From SAR202 cluster bacterium (GTDB lineage Bacteria; Chloroflexota; Dehalococcoidia; Lucifugimonadales; UBA3495): a DNA stretch of 56,004 nt. The DNA is taken from positions 1-56,004 of the forward strand of contig JABMNL010000060.1 in the NCBI GenBank assembly GCA_013204585.1. Reading direction: 5' to 3'. Position 1 is the first letter of the stretch. Every line of letters starts with the position of its first letter. Shown in pieces: positions 1-8,764 of this stretch. A program made the position numbers and the translations under genes. A model generated the notes under the pieces. It ran no database searches. It was given only the letters and a program-made list of their open reading frames with translations, and had not been told where the DNA came from.

Positions 1-77
1 GCCACGGCCCAGCCACGGCCCAGCCACGGCCCAGCCACGGCCCAGCCACGGCCCAGCCACGGCCCAGCCACGGCCTA
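1..77. repeat. Tandem repeat, seven copies of an 11-base unit
   Basis: Seven head-to-tail copies of gccacggccca run from the first base of the window. The seventh has one C-to-T change, and the array then stops in unique sequence. It is cut by the window edge, so the true copy number is unknown. It lies about 40 bases upstream of the ribF promoter and has no obvious coding role. Confidence 0.95.
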
Positions 78-116
78 GATAAATGATAGCAGGCAGCCGG
101 TTCCTCTCTCTTCAAG

Positions 117-145
117 TTGACGCTAAAATGGGGCTGTGCTAATAT
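117..145 (+). promoter_or_regulatory. Sigma-70-type promoter of ribF-tyrS
   Basis: TTGACG at 117-122 and TAATAT at 140-145 are separated by 17 bases, with a TG one base before the -10 box (extended -10). Transcription would start near 152 and leave a leader of about 155 bases before ribF. I saw no FMN-riboswitch core in that leader. Confidence 0.7.
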
Positions 146-307
146 CCAGCCCACCCGGAGACCCTTGTTTTACACTCAAAAACCGCCAATCAATACCCCT
201 GTTCAGACCTCTGATAGGCGGTCTTCCCAGAGCCTCTTTTGGGCCTGCCCCATTTTGACTGAAGAGTCCGGGGCCGGGGAGTACGATGCCAAGGGAACTA
301 AGCAGGA

Positions 308-1246
308 ATGACCTTTCGCCAACGTTTGGCCAGCGCCGCCCCCAGCAAGGAGACCGTCGTCACTGTAGGCGTTTTCGACGGAGTCCATGAAGGGCACCGT
401 CACCTATTACGCCAGGTGGTCCAATTGGCTGGCGACCAGTACATTCCTACCGTTGTTACCTTCTCAAATCGCCCCATTACCGTTCTTCGTCCCGGCACCG
501 AACCTCGTTACCTTACCACGCTGGAACAACGCATCGACCTGATCAAACAGCAGGGTATCGAGCTGGTAGTCTGCCTAGACTTCACCCAAGAATTCTCCCA
601 GGTGACCGCCGCCGAATTCGTTACAGCTTTGAGCGAATCCCTAAAGATGAAAGGGCTAGTGTTGGGTCCCGATTCTGCCTTGGGTAAGGGCCGTCAAGGC
701 GACCTGGCTTTCATGAAACAACAGGGTGAATCGCTGGGCTTTTGGGTTCAGAGCGTGGAGCCCTTGGAAATTGAAGGGCAGCCGGTAAAGAGTCGGCGGG
801 TTCGCGATGCTCTTACTGACGGAAACGTTGCAGCCTGCCCAGAACTGCTGGGGCGGAACCACTTCCTATCTGGAGTAGTGGTAGTCGGTGACCAGCGAGG
901 CCGCACACTGGGGTTCCCCACTGCCAATATCGAGGTCGACCCCCAATTGCTCCTGCCGGGCGACGGCATCTATGCCACCTGGGCCATCATCGACGGCCAG
1001 CGCCACCAGGCAGCCACCAGCATTGGAGTCCGCCCAACCTTCGACTTAACCCAGAGGCTGGTCGAGGTATTTATCATGGACTTCAGCGCCGACCTTTATG
1101 GCAAGACAGTGGGCATAGAATTCATCAAGAAAGTCAGGGACCAAGAGAAATTCGACGGCTTGGACTCCCTTATTAAGCAGATAAACCAGGACGTGGACGA
1201 CTGCCGCCAAGTTTTGGCCCAAAGCCGGAGCCATGACAATGCCTAG
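308..1246 (+). CDS. ribF: Bifunctional riboflavin kinase / FAD synthetase
   Basis: RibF phosphorylates riboflavin to FMN and adenylylates FMN to FAD in the cytoplasm. The N-terminal nucleotidyltransferase half carries GVFDGVHEGH at residues 21-30, the HxGH-type motif of FAD synthetases. The C-terminal flavokinase half begins near residue 190 and carries RGRTLGFPTAN near 197-207. The length of 312 residues is normal for the family. The ATG at 308 follows AGCAGGA. The last 14 bases overlap the tyrS start, so the two genes are probably translationally coupled and read from the promoter at 117-145. FMN and FAD made here would serve the many flavoenzymes in the window (SsuD-like monooxygenase, thioredoxin reductase). 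Confidence 0.95.
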   Translation: MTFRQRLASAAPSKETVVTVGVFDGVHEGHRHLLRQVVQLAGDQYIPTVVTFSNRPITVLRPGTEPRYLTTLEQRIDLIKQQGIELVVCLDFTQEFSQVTAAEFVTALSESLKMKGLVLGPDSALGKGRQGDLAFMKQQGESLGFWVQSVEPLEIEGQPVKSRRVRDALTDGNVAACPELLGRNHFLSGVVVVGDQRGRTLGFPTANIEVDPQLLLPGDGIYATWAIIDGQRHQAATSIGVRPTFDLTQRLVEVFIMDFSADLYGKTVGIEFIKKVRDQEKFDGLDSLIKQINQDVDDCRQVLAQSRSHDNA

Positions 1247-2528
1247 CCCCGGCCAGGTTAGTCCTGAAGTCCTGGAGATAATCACCACCCGCGCTGTCAG
1301 CGAGATTATCTCTCGCGAAGAGTTTGTTCGCCTGCTTCAGAGCGGCAAGAAACTCCGCCTCAAAATGGGTTTTGACCCCAGCCGCCCCGACATCCACCTC
1401 GGCCACGTTGTCGGGCTACGTAAATTGCGCCAGCTCCAAGAATTGGGGCACCAGGTGATACTCATCGTCGGCGACTGGACGGCCCAGATTGGCGACCCCA
1501 GCGGCCAGTCGGCCACCCGACCCATCCTTACCCATGCCCAGGTCATGGAAAACGCAGAGTCTTACCTCCGGCAGTTTTTCAAGGTGGTCGACCAGACCCG
1601 CGCCCAGGTGGTCTACCAAAGCGAGTGGTTTGGCAAATTCAATCTGGCGAACGTTCTTGAACTAACCGGTCGGTTTACCGTAAACCAGTTCCTCCAGCGG
1701 GCGGACTTCGCCAAGCGGTTCGCCGACCAGAGACCAATAGCTATCACCGAGCTACTTTACCCGCTGCTACAGGCTTATGACTCCTTGGAAATCGAGGCCG
1801 ATGTCGAATTTGGTGGGACAGACCAGAAGTTTAATTTATTGGTGGGTCGGGAACTGCAAGAGAAGATGGGAAAATCCCCTCAGCAATGTTTCATGATGCC
1901 GATTCTGGTTGGTACTGACGGCGTCCAGAAGATGAGCAAGAGCCTGGGCAACTACGTAGCGGTGGACGAAGCGCCGGTGGATATGTACGGCAAACTTATG
2001 TCCGTGTCCGATGAGCAAATCATCGCCTACTTCGAATATTTGACCGACGTACCTGCGGCGGAGCTGGCCGCCCTAGCCAAAGACCTGGCAGGCAACGCCG
2101 TTAACCCGATGGAATCGAAGAAGCGTCTGGCCTGGGATATAACCAACCAGTTCCACGACCGAGAGGCAGCCGATGCCGCCCAGGCCCACTTTGAGCGCGT
2201 GGTGCAGGACGGGGGATTGCCATCTGAGATGCGCGAGATGGATATAACGGCCTATGGGGGACAAGTAACCTTATTTGGACCTCCAGAGGCCATGGACGGC
2301 GAACTATCTGGAAGCCCGACGAATATGTTAATTCATCTGCTTGTGGCAGCTGACCTAGCGAAAAGTAATAGCGAAGCTAAGAGATTACTTGAACAAGGTG
2401 CAATCGAGCAGATCAAACAAAATGGTAATTCGGTAAAGCTGACTGTTGGTTCACCTGTTTCGTCATTAGAAGCGGGAGATGTGATTCGACGCGGCAAGCG
2501 CCAATTTGTTCGGCTTAAGCTTTCCTAA
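1233..2528 (+). CDS. tyrS: Tyrosyl-tRNA synthetase
   Basis: It charges tRNA-Tyr with tyrosine. This is a class I synthetase: the HIGH-type motif is HLGH at residues 55-58 and KMSKS lies at 233-237. A C-terminal S4-like RNA-binding segment covers roughly residues 360-430. The GDPSG string shortly after HLGH and the KMSKS placement fit bacterial TyrRS. The ATG at 1233 overlaps the end of ribF by 14 bases; a second ATG at 1239 is an equally possible start. No T-box leader was seen, as expected for a gene inside an operon. Confidence 0.95.
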   Translation: MTMPSPGQVSPEVLEIITTRAVSEIISREEFVRLLQSGKKLRLKMGFDPSRPDIHLGHVVGLRKLRQLQELGHQVILIVGDWTAQIGDPSGQSATRPILTHAQVMENAESYLRQFFKVVDQTRAQVVYQSEWFGKFNLANVLELTGRFTVNQFLQRADFAKRFADQRPIAITELLYPLLQAYDSLEIEADVEFGGTDQKFNLLVGRELQEKMGKSPQQCFMMPILVGTDGVQKMSKSLGNYVAVDEAPVDMYGKLMSVSDEQIIAYFEYLTDVPAAELAALAKDLAGNAVNPMESKKRLAWDITNQFHDREAADAAQAHFERVVQDGGLPSEMREMDITAYGGQVTLFGPPEAMDGELSGSPTNMLIHLLVAADLAKSNSEAKRLLEQGAIEQIKQNGNSVKLTVGSPVSSLEAGDVIRRGKRQFVRLKLS

Positions 2529-2568
2529 ACTCGCCGCTTGATAACAGACGGCCACCAGGAGGTGACCC

Positions 2569-4233
2569 ATGGACTCCGCTAAAGACATTAAAGAACTACG
2601 GGACCGCAGCGCCCGTTGGCGAGAGCAACAAGACCCCAGCGCCCAGCGTAAACCCGCGTTCAAGACACCGTCCCAGGTGCCGGTGGATCAGCTATACACG
2701 CCGGAGAACACCGCCGCAGGGAACTACCTGGAAGACCAGGGACTGCCCGGCGAATACCCATACCTGCGGGGCATTCACGCTTCTGGCTATCGGGGACGGC
2801 TTTGGACTATGCGCATGTTCGCCGGGTTCGGTCGGCCCCAAGAGACCAACGCTCGGTTCAAATTTTTGCTACAGCAGGGTCAAACGGGCTTGAGCGTGGC
2901 CTTCGACATGCCCACCCTGTATGGCTACGACACCGACGACCCACGCGCTGCTGGAGAATTCGGCACCTGCGGCGTGGCTGTATCCTCCCTGGCTGATATG
3001 GAGACCCTCTTCGACGGTATCAAGCTCGATGAGATAACCACCTCGATGACCATCAACAGCCCGGCGGCCATTATTTGGGCTATGTACATTGCGCTGGCCG
3101 AGAAACAGGGCGCATCGTTGGACCGCCTGGGCGGCACCCTCCAAAACGACATTCTGAAAGAATATATCGCGCAGAACGAGTACATCTTCCCGCCCGGGCC
3201 GTCCATGCGCCTGGTGACGGACACCGTTGAATTTGCCACACGCAGCGTTCCCCGGTGGAACCCGATTAGCATTAGCGGCTATCACATTCGCGAGGCCGGA
3301 TCCAACGCGATTCAGGAGTTGGCATTCACCCTTGCCGACGGCTTTGAGTACATTCGCCACGCATTGGACCGAGGCCTGAAGATTGACGAGTTCGCGCCCC
3401 GGCTCAGCTTCTTCTTTAACTCCCATAACAACTTCTTTGAAGAAGTAGGCAAGTTTCGGGCCGCCCGTCGCATTTGGGCCAGAGAAATGCAGGACACCTT
3501 TGGGGCCAAAGACCCCAGGTCCCACCAACTGCGGTTCCACGCCCAGACCTCGGGACAGACACTCACCGCCCAACAGCCAGAGAACAATGTGGTGCGGGTG
3601 TCGTTCCAGGCCCTGGCCGCAGTGTTGGGTGGCTGTCAGTCGTTGCATACCAACGGAAAGGACGAAGCTTGGGCCTTGCCCTCAGAAGAAGCAGCCCTCC
3701 AAGCGCTGCGTACCCAGCAGATAATCGCCCACGAGACCGGCGTCACCGACACGGTAGACCCCCTTGGTGGCAGCTACTTCGTTGAGACCATGACCAACAA
3801 CCTAGAACAGGCCAGCTACGATTATTTCCGGCGCATCGCTGATGTCGGCGGAGTAATCCCCGCCTTGGAAACAGGCTTCCTGCAACGTGAGATTGCCGAT
3901 GCCTCCTACGTGTATCAGTTGGAGGAAGACCGCAAAGACCGGATTACTGTGGGCGTCAACGAATACAACACCGGGGCTGGCACTGAGATTCCTCTACTCC
4001 GGGTTGACCGGGAAGGCGAAAAGAAGCAAATTGAGGGTCTCAAAGAGGTTCGCCGCACCCGGGATAACCGAGAGGTCGCAAAACGTCTCAAGGCCCTGGA
4101 GCAAGCTGCTCGCGGCTCGGAAAACACCATGCCCTACTTGGTGGAAGCCTCCAAGGCCTATGCCACCTTGGGCGAGATGATGGACGTCTTCCGGGACGTA
4201 TTCGGCGAGTACCACCCGTCTTGGGGCTACTGA
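2569..4233 (+). CDS. Methylmalonyl-CoA mutase, catalytic (large) subunit without B12 domain
   Basis: It is the catalytic TIM-barrel subunit of an adenosylcobalamin-dependent acyl-CoA mutase, most likely interconverting methylmalonyl-CoA and succinyl-CoA. Family landmarks are the [16 protein letters not shown] region with the substrate-contacting tyrosine at Y74, [17 protein letters not shown], and SISGYH with the catalytic histidine. At 554 residues it ends before the cobalamin-binding domain (no DxHxxG). A separate small subunit must supply B12, and none is encoded in this window. An unusually strong AGGAGGTGA precedes the ATG. It sits 40 bases after tyrS and ends at a two-way terminator. 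A related mutase such as isobutyryl- or ethylmalonyl-CoA mutase cannot be excluded. Confidence 0.9.
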   Translation: MDSAKDIKELRDRSARWREQQDPSAQRKPAFKTPSQVPVDQLYTPENTAAGNYLEDQGLPGEYPYLRGIHASGYRGRLWTMRMFAGFGRPQETNARFKFLLQQGQTGLSVAFDMPTLYGYDTDDPRAAGEFGTCGVAVSSLADMETLFDGIKLDEITTSMTINSPAAIIWAMYIALAEKQGASLDRLGGTLQNDILKEYIAQNEYIFPPGPSMRLVTDTVEFATRSVPRWNPISISGYHIREAGSNAIQELAFTLADGFEYIRHALDRGLKIDEFAPRLSFFFNSHNNFFEEVGKFRAARRIWAREMQDTFGAKDPRSHQLRFHAQTSGQTLTAQQPENNVVRVSFQALAAVLGGCQSLHTNGKDEAWALPSEEAALQALRTQQIIAHETGVTDTVDPLGGSYFVETMTNNLEQASYDYFRRIADVGGVIPALETGFLQREIADASYVYQLEEDRKDRITVGVNEYNTGAGTEIPLLRVDREGEKKQIEGLKEVRRTRDNREVAKRLKALEQAARGSENTMPYLVEASKAYATLGEMMDVFRDVFGEYHPSWGY

Positions 4234-4248
4234 CCGAAGAACGCTTAG

Positions 4249-4286
4249 AGGCTGTTAATCCAGGCTGTTAATCCAGGCTGCTAATC
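4249..4286. repeat. Three tandem 13-base repeats before the terminator
   Basis: aggctgttaatcc occurs twice in a row, followed by a 12-base third copy with one change. The array fills the space between the mutase stop codon and the terminator hairpin. Confidence 0.9.
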
Positions 4287-4317
4287 AAAAAGGCCCCGGA
4301 TTACTCCGGGCCTTTTT
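4287..4317. terminator. Two-way intrinsic terminator between convergent genes
   Basis: AAAAAGGCCCCGG and CCGGGCCTTTTT pair with one bulged C around a short loop. The A-run on one side and T-run on the other give a U-tract on both strands. It can therefore end both the mutase (plus) and EF-G-like (minus) transcripts. Confidence 0.85.
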
Positions 4318-4339
4318 CTTTGCTACGGGGTTAGAAGCC

Positions 4340-6403
4340 CTAGGCAGCTTCCTCTAGCTTCGCCCGTTTGGCTTCTTCAATTACCTTGGGTTCCAGGGCT
4401 GGTGGCACCTGTTCGTAGTGGTCGAACTCCAGGGTATAGGTGCCCCGGCCATGGCTCACCGAGCGCAGGTCTTGGGCGTAGCGCTGGACTTCCGCCAACG
4501 GCACTTTGGCCTCGATGAGGGTTACTCCGTTGTCCGGGTACAACCCCAGAATGTGCCCACGCTTTACGTTCAGGTCGCTCATAACATCGCCGGTGTAAGC
4601 GTCGGGCACGGTCACGGAAAGCTTGACCACCGGCTCCAACAGCACCGGATGGGCGTCGCCCAGACCCTGCTTAAGGGCTTGGTTGCTGGCAATCTCGAAG
4701 GACATGCCAGACGAGTCAACGTCGTGATAACTGCCGTCGTACAACACAGCCTTTAGGTCGACCAGAGGAAATCCCGCCAGAGCGCCTTCGTCCAAGGCTT
4801 TGGTCACGCCTTTCTCGACGGATGGGATGAATTCTTTTGGGACTCGGCCCCCGGTCACTTCGGTGTCAAAGACGAAACCCTGGTCGCGCTCTTGGGGTTC
4901 TAGCCTGATTAATACGTGTCCAAACTGACCATGCCCGCCCGACTGCTTCTTGTGGCGGTACTCGGAGTTTGTAACCTTGGTGATGGTCTCCCGGTAGGGG
5001 ACTCGGGGCATTTTCACTCGGAGGTCGGCCCCGAACTTACGCTTAATCTTTTCCAGGGCAACCTCAATTTGAGTGTCGCCCAAGCCCGTGATGAGCGTCT
5101 CGCTGGTGCCAGGGTCGCGGGTGAAGTGCAGGGTTGGGTCTTCTTCCACAATCCGGCCGAGGGCCATCGACATCTTGTCCAAGTCCTCTTTGGAGGCGGG
5201 AGTAACGGCCATTCGGAAATAGCCGACAGGATGTTCGATTCCGGGGAACCTTACCAGGTTGTCATGGGTGGTCAGTGTGTCACCGGTTAGCGTCGCGGCC
5301 AACTTTCCGATGGCCCCGATATCGCCAGCCGTGACCTCTGCCACGTTCTCTTGATTCTTTCCGTTGGGCAGATACAGTTGGCCAATGCGCTCGGCCTGGT
5401 CGTGGTTGCTGTTCCAGACCTCGGAGTGGCTCTTTATCGTCCCCTGGTAGACCCGGAAGACTGAAAGCTTGCCGACGAATTGGTCAGCCGTTGTCTTAAA
5501 CACGAACGCTGCTAGGGGGCCTGCCGGGTCAGTCTTGTATTCGACCTTTTCGTCACCCTTGAACAAGTCGACTGCTTTTCCGTCCAAAGGAGATGGCAAG
5601 AAGGAAAAGACGGTCTCTAAGAACTCGTCAACGCCAATAGCTTCAGGATAGGAAGATGTGGCCAGTATTGGCACCAACTCTCCGGCCAGAACAGCGGTCC
5701 GCACGCCTGCGATTACTTCTTCGGGGGAGAGCTCTTCACCGCTTAGGTAGCGGTCGGCCAATGCTTCGTCGCTCTCGGCAGCAGCCTCAATTAGCCGCTC
5801 CCGCGCCGCCGCCACTTCTTCGGCAATTTCAGCCGGTATGTCCGCTGGCGGGTCGATGATGCTCACCACGCCCTTGAAATCATGGGCTTCACCCAAAGAG
5901 ACCTGAAATGGGATGCACTGACGGCCAAAGCTGGCTTGGATGTCGGCGACGTTCTGCGAGAAATTGGTGTTCTCACGGTCCATCTTGTTGACCACAAACA
6001 TTCGGGGAATCCGGGCAGATTCGCACAGGTTCCAAGAACGTTCGGTGCCAACGTCCACGCCGGTTGGCGCGGCGACGACGATGACTGCGCCCTCGACCAC
6101 ACGAATTGCGCTGACCACTTCGCCCAGGAAGTCGTCGTAGCCGGGAGTATCCAGGAGATTAATCTTAGACGCGGCCCCAGTGCCATTTTGGGTGCCATAT
6201 TCGGTGATGGATACCAGGGTCGTTTGTATGCTGCCGCCCCGTTTCGCTTCTTCAGGTTCGTAGTCTGAAACGGTGTTGCCGTCTTCTACCCGTCCCATAC
6301 GCGTGACGGCTTTGGTGGTGAAGAGGGCGGCCTCGCACAATGAGGTCTTGCCGGATCCGGAGTGTCCGAGTAGGGCCACGTTTCTCAGGTTTTTAGCATC
6401 CAT
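4340..6403 (-). CDS. EF-G-like translational GTPase (EF-G2 type)
   Basis: This is a ribosome-associated GTPase of the elongation factor G family. The P-loop is GHSGSGKT instead of the classical GHVDHGKT, switch I reads RGGSIQTT where canonical EF-G has RGITI, and DTPGYDDF and NKMD follow. These variants are typical of the secondary EF-G-like family, so the main fusA gene is probably elsewhere. Domains II-V, including the IV-V region near the C-terminus, appear complete. The start is uncertain: ATG at 6403 lies 11 bases after GGGAG, ATG at 6412 is too close to that SD, and the frame stays open to an ATG at 6457. Exact function (translocation, recycling or stress role) is not established for this family in general. 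Confidence 0.85.
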   Translation of the reverse strand: MDAKNLRNVALLGHSGSGKTSLCEAALFTTKAVTRMGRVEDGNTVSDYEPEEAKRGGSIQTTLVSITEYGTQNGTGAASKINLLDTPGYDDFLGEVVSAIRVVEGAVIVVAAPTGVDVGTERSWNLCESARIPRMFVVNKMDRENTNFSQNVADIQASFGRQCIPFQVSLGEAHDFKGVVSIIDPPADIPAEIAEEVAAARERLIEAAAESDEALADRYLSGEELSPEEVIAGVRTAVLAGELVPILATSSYPEAIGVDEFLETVFSFLPSPLDGKAVDLFKGDEKVEYKTDPAGPLAAFVFKTTADQFVGKLSVFRVYQGTIKSHSEVWNSNHDQAERIGQLYLPNGKNQENVAEVTAGDIGAIGKLAATLTGDTLTTHDNLVRFPGIEHPVGYFRMAVTPASKEDLDKMSMALGRIVEEDPTLHFTRDPGTSETLITGLGDTQIEVALEKIKRKFGADLRVKMPRVPYRETITKVTNSEYRHKKQSGGHGQFGHVLIRLEPQERDQGFVFDTEVTGGRVPKEFIPSVEKGVTKALDEGALAGFPLVDLKAVLYDGSYHDVDSSGMSFEIASNQALKQGLGDAHPVLLEPVVKLSVTVPDAYTGDVMSDLNVKRGHILGLYPDNGVTLIEAKVPLAEVQRYAQDLRSVSHGRGTYTLEFDHYEQVPPALEPKVIEEAKRAKLEEAA

Positions 6404-6620
6404 GATTGGCATCGCTCCCTTTCGTAATAAAAGTAGGGGAATGGGCCAACTGGCCATATAGGCCAGGGGACGTTACAAAGAAAATTGCTTTACCTGGTTG
6501 TTAAACGCCTGCCGGTCGCGTTCCTAATTACCTAAATGTGCTACCAGCGGTATGGGTGTATTTTATCCGTTTCTGGGGTATACGCGCAATGTTGTCATGC
6601 TTGCGTAAACAGCGCCGCCT

Positions 6621-6669
6621 GCGCTGCACCCCTACGCTGCACCCCTGCGCTGAACCCCTGCGCTGAACC
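6621..6669. repeat. Tandem 13-base repeat, almost four copies
   Basis: Copies read gcgctgcacccct, acgctgcacccct, gcgctgaacccct and a partial gcgctgaacc. It is non-coding and lies just upstream of the ridA promoter. Confidence 0.9.
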
Positions 6670-6687
6670 GATGTATTGGGAGGCAAA

Positions 6688-6715
6688 TTGACACCTGGTT
6701 AACCACGGATATAAT
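6688..6715 (+). promoter_or_regulatory. Near-consensus sigma-70 promoter of ridA
   Basis: TTGACA (6688-6693) and TATAAT (6710-6715), both perfect, are separated by 16 bases. Transcription would begin near 6722, leaving a leader of about 100 bases. Confidence 0.85.
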
Positions 6716-6820
6716 GGGCCATACTTCCGCCGGATTCCTCAGATTCTCCATTCACCTGGTTGGACCGGGCCGGTATGGGATTACTCCCCAGTAATATTCG
6801 TCAGCTTAAGGCAGGTTCGT

Positions 6821-7207
6821 ATGCCCCGAAAAGAGATAGTTTCCACCGACAAGGTTGCCGCCGGTAACGCGCCGTTGTCCCAGGCTACCAAACTTGGCAA
6901 CTTAGTTTTTGTGGCTGGAAACACTGGCCGCCACCCCACCAGCGGGGCAGTCGGCAACGGCATAAAAGAGCAGACCCGGTTCGCACTGGAGCGAATTTCC
7001 TTAATCTTGGAGGCGGCCGGGACCTCAATAGACCAGGTGCTGACCAACACCTGTTACGTTTCCAACCGCGATGATTTGGCGGGATTCAATGAGGTCTATG
7101 CTGAGTTCTTCACCCAAGACCGTCCGGCCCGAACCACCGTTGTCGTCAATTTCGGCGATGTAAATAACCTGGTCGAGGTTACCAGCACCGCCTATATCCC
7201 CGACTAG
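6821..7207 (+). CDS. RidA family enamine/imine deaminase
   Basis: RidA (YjgF/YER057c/UK114) proteins are small trimeric enzymes that hydrolyse reactive 2-aminoacrylate-type enamines released by PLP enzymes. The 128-residue length is typical. The C-terminal RPARTTV segment holds the arginine that binds the substrate carboxylate in active members, and VEVTSTAYIPD closes the fold. AAGGCAGG lies five bases before the ATG. It is read from the strong promoter at 6688-6715 and is followed 46 bases later by a stand-alone Lrp ligand-binding domain gene, so both may respond to amino-acid metabolism. The exact substrate cannot be read from sequence. Confidence 0.9.
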   Translation: MPRKEIVSTDKVAAGNAPLSQATKLGNLVFVAGNTGRHPTSGAVGNGIKEQTRFALERISLILEAAGTSIDQVLTNTCYVSNRDDLAGFNEVYAEFFTQDRPARTTVVVNFGDVNNLVEVTSTAYIPD

Positions 7208-7253
7208 TAATTCGGAATCGATTCAGGCATTAACAATCGGTAGGAGTAGTCAA

Positions 7254-7484
7254 GTGACGGCTAGAGCTTTTATCTTAATAGAAGCGCAGGTGGGTAAGTC
7301 GCAGGAAGTTGCTGCAGCCCTCAGATCCATGCCGGGCGTGCCGTCGGTTGATATCATCACCGGCGATTTCGACATCATTGCCATAGTGGAAGCGCCAGAT
7401 ATGGCCTCCATGGCCGATATAGTTACCGGGCAAGTTCAGTCCACCCCCGGCGTGAAGCGCACCATCACCTGCGTCGCCGCCTAA
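7254..7484 (+). CDS. Stand-alone Lrp/AsnC ligand-binding (RAM) domain protein
   Basis: The 76-residue protein is only the C-terminal ligand-binding and oligomerisation domain of Lrp/AsnC regulators, without a helix-turn-helix. The pattern V-x-S-V-D-x-I-T-G-D-F-D-I-I-A with a second half ending STPGVKRTITCV is diagnostic. Such proteins bind amino acids and may modulate full-length Lrp regulators or enzymes; the partner is unknown here. The start is GTG at 7254 with TAGGAG at 7241-7246. It lies directly behind ridA on the same strand, so co-transcription is likely. Confidence 0.85.
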   Translation: MTARAFILIEAQVGKSQEVAAALRSMPGVPSVDIITGDFDIIAIVEAPDMASMADIVTGQVQSTPGVKRTITCVAA

Positions 7485-7506
7485 TTTCCCGTCTTATTTC
7501 GCCGAG

Positions 7507-7818
7507 CTAGCCGATTTTTTTGTAAATCGTATGCGACCGGTTGGTGGCATGGGGACGAATTTGGGTCGGCCAGTCGCCCTTCTCTGACTCTTCCAGCCAT
7601 CCCGCCGAAGTAGGAATCTCCGGGGAATCAATGTCGTACAGGGCTGCGTACCTTGCCATGCCGTCTTTGTTTGTCGATTCCACCTTGTAGCGCAAGCACC
7701 CGTTAACGCCCGGAGCTTTCACAATATTAGGCACGTGCTGTGTGTCGTACACTCGATTGAAGTCGTCTTCCATTGCCGCTGGGATATCCATCTGCACCAG
7801 GTAAGCGTAGTCACCCAT
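7507..7818 (-). CDS. Small dimeric alpha-beta barrel (ferredoxin-like) protein
   Basis: A 103-residue protein whose sequence resembles each half of the 219-residue protein at 15684-16343. Shared features are MDIPAAMEDDFNRVYDTQHVPNI against DIPADKEADFNKWYQEEHLQEL, then a P-G-V/I turn and Y-x-x-x-x-S/G elements. The pattern suggests a dimeric alpha-beta barrel of the EthD/ABM type, which often acts in ring-cleavage or heme-free oxygenation pathways. No catalytic residue can be named. GAGGAGGG six bases before the ATG supports the start. It is the last gene of a minus-strand block and ends 22 bases from the convergent RAM-domain gene. Confidence 0.7.
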   Translation of the reverse strand: MGDYAYLVQMDIPAAMEDDFNRVYDTQHVPNIVKAPGVNGCLRYKVESTNKDGMARYAALYDIDSPEIPTSAGWLEESEKGDWPTQIRPHATNRSHTIYKKIG

Positions 7819-7974
7819 GGGGTTCCCTCCTCAGCTTTAGTCGTGATTGGCGGTTAAGGTTTGAATTACACCAGTTGACCATTGGTCTCGCTGGTCGTAG
7901 AATTTGAAGTTCAGCGACCGGTCGTGTGCCGCTCCTTCAGCGGCTCCTTCGCCTCGGCGAACCGGCCGCTCTTT

Positions 7975-8727
7975 TTATGGCTTTTTTGTTCCCGGCAACA
8001 AGATGACGCCCACGACACTCTTGAAGCATTCACCAGCTGGATTGGCACCGAAGTGGGGTTTTTCCAAGCTGACCGTGAGCAATAATCGGTCTGTTTCTGT
8101 GACCAGTAACCTGTTGTTGTCATAGGTGCCGAAGTCCAAAGGGGAGCAGCGTTCTTCCCATTTTGGGTCGATTACCGGCAGGTTGTATTCTGCGCCATCC
8201 AATGCGAACCGGGCCCTTACCTGTCGCTCGGTGGGCAGGCCTCGAAAAGAGGTCGTTATCTCCCAGGTAGGAGAATCCGGCTCGATCATCGTCAGAGAAT
8301 TGATGGCTGACCGGCTTTCAAATGCTGGCAGTTCTTCGCGGTCTCGCTGGTTGCCCAACAAGTCCGGCCCTTTTCGGATGAGCGAGTCGAGCACCCCAGG
8401 GGCGTTGGCTGCTTCCACGTGGCCTGCCGACTTCCAACGTGGAAACCCGAAGACGGCGTCTAAAATCGGACCCAGCGGTCCCGGTCTGGGACCGGCTGCC
8501 AGGTAATTCTCCGGTTGGTTGTTGACCGGTCTGGATCCAACCGCTTCAATCCGTACCACGTCCAGCAACTCGGTCTCATGACCGTCTTCCATGGTGTAGG
8601 CTTTCCTTCCCAGCGGGCCGTTCTGCCCCACAAGCCTTATCCAGCCGCCGCCGTCAGTGCGGAGACCAGCGACGGACCTGCCGCCCTGTAATCTTGAGTT
8701 CGCCAGGCAAACGAATTCGATTTCCAA
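7975..8727 (-). CDS. Dual OB-domain-like protein, function unknown
   Basis: The 250-residue protein begins with E-x-x-C-L-A-N-S-R-x-x-G-G-R-x-V-A-G-L, which I recall as the start of the dual-OB-containing domain (DuOB) family. The C-terminal half has the second beta-rich block, with LLLTVSLEKPHFG and a final cysteine-containing strand. OB folds suggest nucleic-acid or oligomer binding, but no activity is established. The start is TTG at 8727; an in-frame TAG lies four codons upstream, so the gene cannot be longer. GGAG is 12 bases upstream, which is far. It sits between a carboxymuconolactone decarboxylase-like gene and a small barrel protein, without other defence genes. Confidence 0.55.
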   Translation of the reverse strand: MEIEFVCLANSRLQGGRSVAGLRTDGGGWIRLVGQNGPLGRKAYTMEDGHETELLDVVRIEAVGSRPVNNQPENYLAAGPRPGPLGPILDAVFGFPRWKSAGHVEAANAPGVLDSLIRKGPDLLGNQRDREELPAFESRSAINSLTMIEPDSPTWEITTSFRGLPTERQVRARFALDGAEYNLPVIDPKWEERCSPLDFGTYDNNRLLVTETDRLLLTVSLEKPHFGANPAGECFKSVVGVILLPGTKKP

Positions 8728-8764
8728 GTTGTGGGTCTACTCCGAGATATGGGTGTTTGTTCTC

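Larger units (their letters stand above)
6404..6820. other. Intergenic region between divergent EF-G-like and ridA genes
   Basis: It contains a 13-base tandem repeat (6621-6669), a near-consensus promoter (6688-6715) and a small hairpin ATTACT-cccc-AGTAAT at 6780-6795 in the ridA leader. No convincing reading frame was found. No clear promoter was recognised for the minus-strand GTPase gene. Confidence 0.7.

Noticed and set aside
146-307. Possible FMN riboswitch upstream of ribF
   Set aside because: The conserved FMN-element core strings are not present in the leader; only a weak CCGCC/GGCGG pairing was seen.
117-311. 64-codon frame upstream of ribF
   Set aside because: It overlaps the promoter, has no ribosome site and no recognisable product.
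2869-3648. 259-codon minus-strand frame inside the mutase gene
   Set aside because: Shadow frame of a well-supported coding region in a GC-rich genome.
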